DNA from: Trissonchulus latispiculum
Taxonomy: Eukaryota > Nematoda > Enoplea > Enoplida > Ironidae
Direction of reading: 5' to 3'
NCBI GenBank assembly: GCA_030248195.1
Contig: JASAND010004376.1
Coordinates: 26,269 to 90,268, forward strand
Length of the DNA: 64,000 bases
Position 1 is the first letter of the stretch; each line of letters begins with the position of its first letter. The notes under the pieces are model-generated. The model searched no databases. It saw only the letters and a list, made by a program, of their open reading frames with translations, and had not been told where the DNA came from. The position numbers and the translations under genes were made by a program. Shown here piece after piece: positions 58,861 through 64,000 of the stretch.

Positions 58861-59501
58861 GGCTGAAACGATCACAGGCTAAAATTTCTGTTCACAAGAT
58901 ATTCAAATTTGCCAAAGTTATTTAATTTTGCAGGTTATTCCAAGAAGACAACAATGCAGAAACAAATCATGCCACCTTCTCCGTAGAAGAAATAGCTATG
59001 CTATTAAACTGTACTACTGTGTAAGTATTGCTTTCACTTTCAGCCTCAAAAACAACAATTTTAAAAGAGGTTGAAAGAAGAAAGTAACTGCTTCTATGTC
59101 TCAGACTGGGAGAAAATGTCCGTTTCTAAATCAACAACCAGTATGACACTATGAAAAGATATTTGTAAATATTGAAAGCCCACCTAAATTTTAATTCAAC
59201 GAAGACGCAAGACCACTGAACACTTGTTACCAGACAACTTTAAGCACTTTCGATTATTCGCAGCAAGAAGATTTAAAATTTTGCAAATTTTTCAAATTGC
59301 AACTTTTTGAATAATTGGCTCTGTTAAGATCTGGAACATTCGCAAACATGCTTCCCGTATTTCAACATGTTTCACATAAATAAATGTTTTGGAAAGAATA
59401 AGCTAATGGCTTCGTCTAGTTAATTACTGTGCAGTTAGAAGGCTCAAATTAAAACTTCACATGAAGCACTTTTTTTATTTTCTCAAAACATTATATATTA
59501 C

Positions 59502-59939
59502 CAAGAGTACATAATAAATAAGAGTGTGACAAGCGCAGCACTCTTAGCTATCAGGCTGCGGACATCGTCTGCACGATAGCGGTCTACCCCCCCTCCCCAC
59601 AAATCAGACCCTAGTGACCCCCCACAAAACAGACCCTAGTCAACCAACCCCCCCCCCCCACAAAACAGACCCTAGTGGTTTTGACCCCCCCCACAAATCA
59701 GACCCTAGTGAAATGACCCCTACAAATCGGACCCCAGTGAAATGACCCCCCCACAAATCAGACCCTAGTGAAATCAACTAGGGTCTGTTATGGGGGGGGT
59801 GGTTGACTAGGGTTTGTTTTGTGGGGGGTCACTAGGGTCTGATTTGTGGAGGGGTAGGCCGTTATTGCGCAGATGATGCCCACAGTATGATAGCTAAGAG
59901 GGCTGCGCTTGTCACACTCTTAGTCATTATGTACTCTTG
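59502..59939. mobile_element. Hairpin MITE, CAAGAGTAC family, intact copy
   Basis: CAAGAGTACATAATA...TCATTATGTACTCTTG is flanked by ATATTAC duplications (59495-59501, 59940-59946). The arms closely match the copy at 24248 (AAGAGTGTGACAAGCGCAGC, TAGCTATCAGGCTG). The core is a variable array of CACAAATCAGACCCTAG units. Confidence 0.9.
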
Positions 59940-60089
59940 ATATTACCAATCAATCGAAGGCTCTGAATGCGGGATCAACATTTCTATGGAAGTCTGGATC
60001 GAAGCACTTCTGGGTTAATTAAGCGGTGTTAAATTTTGGATGAGATCAGAGGTGTTCAGTGGAGATGGCTTTTACTGTAGCGAAATCAA

Positions 60090-63000
60090 TATTAAAACAA
60101 TTGAATGTCGGATAATAAAAACCTAAAATTAATATCCAGAAACTGGTTTTGCATGCAGTTGTTCCCTTCTCTTACCTTGTCTTTTTTGTCTTTGACTCCT
60201 AGTTGGTTCTTCGCTGCCTTCAGTTTTGGTCTTATTAGAAGTAATAGATGGTCGTATATACCTTTGAAGCATTTCATGTGCTACATCCTAAAATGTACGA
60301 CGATGTCATTGCATACTCGAGTGTTTCTTGCGTTTCAGTTTCCATGCAGATCGTGAGACGCTCACAAAATGCAGGTTCTGGTGCATATCATATCTAAACG
60401 CGACGTATGCAATAAATAAAACCACATCGATGTTTAACACCCATCGAAACCAATGTCCATTTGTCAGATATGACCGGAATGTCATCAGTGCTTATACAAA
60501 AACCAAAACTTGTACAAAGATGTAAACATACGTACATAAGTTGCTAAGGACTGAACAGTTACAAGCGCCGACTGTCGAAAAGGACTCAGGTTGCAGATTG
60601 TCACGGAAGGAAGTGTGTTCTGCAGGGTTAATTTTTTCTGAAATATGTTCAATGTGAAGCACAGTGTATCCAACTTCCAAATTTAAAGAATTCAAGTACA
60701 GCCTATTCAAATCATGAGTTGCAATCAGACTTACTCTTTTAATATTTCTACTGTCCGAATTTGTATTGCCATGGGGATTTGCGTAAAGTTGACGTATAGT
60801 GCGGTTCATCCTCGGGGTACCCTCATCTGCCTTAACAAGCCTTGTGACCTAGGATAGCCAGTTGAACTACGAACCCGTCGGCATCCTAGAAGTTTTGATA
60901 AGTCTTTAATCAACGAATTTTCGAACTCTCGTCCTTGATCTGAACGGACTCTAAGTGGTACACCGTATTTAGAATGAACGACTCCACGAAAGCTTTAGCC
61001 ACAGTCGAAGCTTCTTTAGACTTTAAGGGAATACCTTCCGACCATTTGGTAAAGAGATCAATCATCACCAAAATATATATGTTGCCATTTCTCGAAGTCG
61101 GTCGTATTGGTCCCATATTGGTCCGTCAAGCAATACTTCATCATTCATTGGCTTTCTGTTCAACAGTCCCAATTTGCTCTGCTGAGAATCTGATGAGACC
61201 GACAGAACTCCTATATGTACATGGGCCATCCAGGTTACTAAGAGCGGTCAACCTCACGAGGCAGTGTTCTGTCTTTACCGAAATGACCGGGCACTGGAAT
61301 CCATGTACTTCAGCCAAAACGGAAGGAACCATTATTTTGGGAATCGAAAATTGATAGTGGCTGCTGTGTCCATTGTTGTCTTCCCATTTCCTGTACAACA
61401 CCTATCACATTGATTAAGTAGCACTCGCGTTTGAGTACTAGGCAGCCATAGCGGTTGACGATCCGGCTTGCTAAGGCCTCTACAAAGTCGGTCTTTAACC
61501 AACTTTATTTCTTCGTCATGATCTTGGTTTTGTTATATCAAAGCCCAATTTATAGTTTGTTTGCGGCTCCTGAATTAATTCCGTCTTCAACATTTCAAAC
61601 TAAATCCAGTTTGTCACGTTCTCTTTCTTTGCAAATAAGGCAACGGCAAGTCGGAATCATTGATAAGCCGTCTGCATTTACATGCTTCCTACCAGGCTGT
61701 ACGACATCAGCAAAGCTGTACTCTGACAGCTGATCCTTCCGTCTATCCAGCTGATCGCCCAGGACTTTGTATCTGTCAAGAGATTTCAGAGTTGAGTGAT
61801 CAATTCTCAAATCGCACTCACGGCTTTAAAAGTAATGACGGAAGTGCTTTTACTGCTGCCAATAATTTTTTCTCGTTTTGCAATACTTTCTTTCCACTTT
61901 AGAGAATCCTGCTTTAGAGAACAAACTCAGCATTCCGATCACAAGCGCAAAAGCCAGAACTGGCCCTTTGCATGTTTCATTAAATCAGACGCCACTGGCT
62001 GTCCTTTTTCCACAGGAAGCGATCGCCCTTTGTAAGAAGTTTATTCAGGGGGTCGCAGGTGCTGGCAAAGTTTTAATTATATCTGAGCAAATCCGAAAAT
62101 GCTGCGTAGTTCATTAGTGTTGGTAGACTTGCCAAGATTTAACCTTGCCTGTTTTCGACAGGTCCTGCTTGATTCCATCTTCTGTAATTGCTTGACCCAA
62201 ACACTTTATTTCTTCTTTTGCAGAAGAAATACTTGCTGGGTTTGAGCTTGAGTTCAGCTTCCAGATGTAGGACCTTTGTAAGCGTCTCTGGATGCTGATC
62301 TTGTTGTTCCAAAGACGAAAATATCGTCATGGAAAATCAGACCATCTTCCCATTGTATACCGAAAGAACCATTCCAAGCAAACGCTGGAATGTGGCAGGG
62401 CAGTTTGTCAATCCAAATGGCATCCGGTCGTACTCGTACGAACCGTACTCATTGAAAAAAGGCCATCTTTTCACTCGAAGCCAGATGCATTTCACCTGCC
62501 AGTAGCCACTAATCATGTCCAAGAACGAAAAGACCTTGGCTCCAACTAGACAGCAATCAGCAATATCTTGAAAGCGAAGTAAAGGGAATTATCTTTTTTC
62601 GTTGTGGCATTCAAGTGACGATAGTCAGCGTAGAATCTCGTTGATCCATCTATCTTTGGCACCAGGACTGTTGGACTGGACCCAGTACCATACGACGGAA
62701 CAATGACGTTATTTTTCAGCATCTTCTCGATCATTTGCTTTACTTCTCCTTTCCAGACGCAGGGGCTCGTCTAATTCTTTGTTTAACTGGCAAATGATCA
62801 CCAGTATCAATTTTATGAGTTGTGAGACGTGTAGAACCGTAGTCGTCAGATGAAAAAGCAGAAACATGCTTTTTGGCAACAAACATGTCACTGTTTACTC
62901 CTGTCTGCCTCATCAGCAATGTGGCTTAAGTCAATCACGTCTTCAATCTTTTGACGCACTGCTGCACGGTCCAACAGAATATCAGACTCGATGCTGTCCA

Positions 63001-63958
63001 CCGCGTGATTTGAATTGAATGCAGACATAGATTCCTCTACCATGTCCTCAAGTCTAGAATAACGGACTAAAATTAATTTCTTCGCCAAGTGCATGGGGAT
63101 GAACCTTCGCAGTCACCACTTCAATAGATACCGTTCTGATCCGATGGCACCACAGCTGCAGCAACGAAAACTAGCTTTTTCTTTGGAGTTACTACTCCTA
63201 CTACCATGCCACCAGCCCTACCCTTCAACGATGGATCATCAGAGGTCCGTTAAACAAAATATTGTCCATACTTTGGCAGTAGCAGTTTTATCTGGTCTAA
63301 ACAACCTCAGCCTTGATATTTTAAAGCATCGGGTCCTGCTCGATGCCTTTGATTTGACTTGGGTCCATATGCGTTTTGAGATGTAAGACATTGACTTTTA
63401 TATTTAGTTGAAACGGCGACACTCATGACCAACTCTGTCAATTTGGCCACATCCTCGCTCAAAGATTTATTCTATTTATAGCTCTGTACTCCGTTTGTCT
63501 TTATCCTTGACTTGAGCTTTTTTGTTATTGTACATTATCGAAAAATCTTTACCAAAAGTTCATTTACCAGAGCTCTCAGGTCACTTAATCAATTCCTGCT
63601 GTAGCGTAATTTGCTCTTTCTTTCTTTCCTGCAGTGACGACTTCTGTTTCCAACGATGCCCTCGAAAATACAAGCCTTTGTAATGGCTTCCTCATTACCC
63701 TCCTTTTCCGAGCCAGTCGGAGCATAATTCACATATTTTGCTAGAATATTTGTAGCACCATATTTTCCGACAAGTTGTATCCGGGGAAGCTTTAACAGCA
63801 AGAGAGTTTTGATAACGTGAGTCGAATTTGACTGGGCTTTCACCGCCTCTGCGACAACGTTCCATCGATTTATCCATGTAGTACTGTTCAACATGTTGAG
63901 GCTTAAAATGCCCGGTGAGAATCCGTCTCCGATTAGCGATCGGGCCAGTCTTCTTCAC
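60090..63958 (-). pseudogene. Degenerate Ty3/Gypsy retrotransposon, 5' end beyond the window
   Basis: Read from the right edge leftward: gag-like KPQHVEQYYMDKSMERCRRG (63900); a poorly preserved protease zone (63100); reverse transcriptase blocks GSSPTVLVPKIDGSTRFYAD (62680) and NEYGSYEYDRMPFGLTNCPA (62430); the RNase H end RKHVNADGLSMIP (61690); an integrase zinc/core region with IYILVMIDLFTKWSEG (61070), then DQGREFENSLIKDLSKLLG and STGYPRSQG (60930-60850); and post-integrase remnants to about 60090. The frame is broken many times, so no product is made. LTRs were not identified. Confidence 0.8.
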
Positions 63959-64000
63959 ATCCTCCAGTAACTTTTTCTAACCCTGAAAGCATCCCTTTCA

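Overview
The window is animal (invertebrate) nuclear DNA. It is AT-rich, genes are split by GT-AG introns with TTTCAG-type acceptors, and about half of what can be recognised is transposable-element debris. The taxon cannot be fixed from the sequence alone. A degenerin/ENaC-type channel carrying an EGF module recalls the EGAS channels of nematodes, so a nematode or other invertebrate is plausible; this is inference.

Three host gene groups are present. (1) 1.6-30.8 kb, + strand: three paralogues of a MYND zinc-finger/DUF4470 protein whose C-terminal half resembles the dynein-assembly factor DNAAF3. Copy A (1613-4534) lacks its first exon here. Copy B (9137-24059) is complete in three exons, with a GC-AG second intron. 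Copy C (about 30015-30796) is a deleted, frameshifted pseudogene. (2) 36353-38706, +: a four-exon Golgi-type carbohydrate sulfotransferase (Sulfotransfer_2 family). (3) 58486-41336, -: a multi-exon gene rebuilt from splice sites and phases. It encodes a C-type lectin domain, a very long Ser-rich mucin-like tract, an EGF-like module and then the extracellular domain and second membrane helix of a DEG/ENaC sodium channel. This lectin-mucin-EGF-channel architecture is the main discovery candidate.

The rest is mobile DNA, much of it inside introns. It includes a 2.9-kb foldback element with a 6-bp target duplication (9692-12631) and a TTAA-flanked element nested in it; a Ty3/Gypsy deletion derivative (14.2-15.8 kb); a 2.7-kb LTR element without reverse transcriptase (18258-20970); a hAT-like MITE split by a solo LTR (21312-22586); a family of hairpin MITEs with 7-bp duplications (17785, 24248, 59502, plus two damaged copies); a degenerate LINE (31.8-35.3 kb); further TTAA elements (27444, 37051, 56961); and a decayed Ty3/Gypsy element entering from the right edge (60.1-64.0 kb).

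The long triplet-repeat tract (51.5-54.5 kb) is open in several frames on both strands simply because it is built from GAT/ATC units. Only the minus-strand Ser frame joins flanking exons in phase and appears protected from stop codons. No tRNA, rRNA, CRISPR array or bacterial-type operon was recognised.
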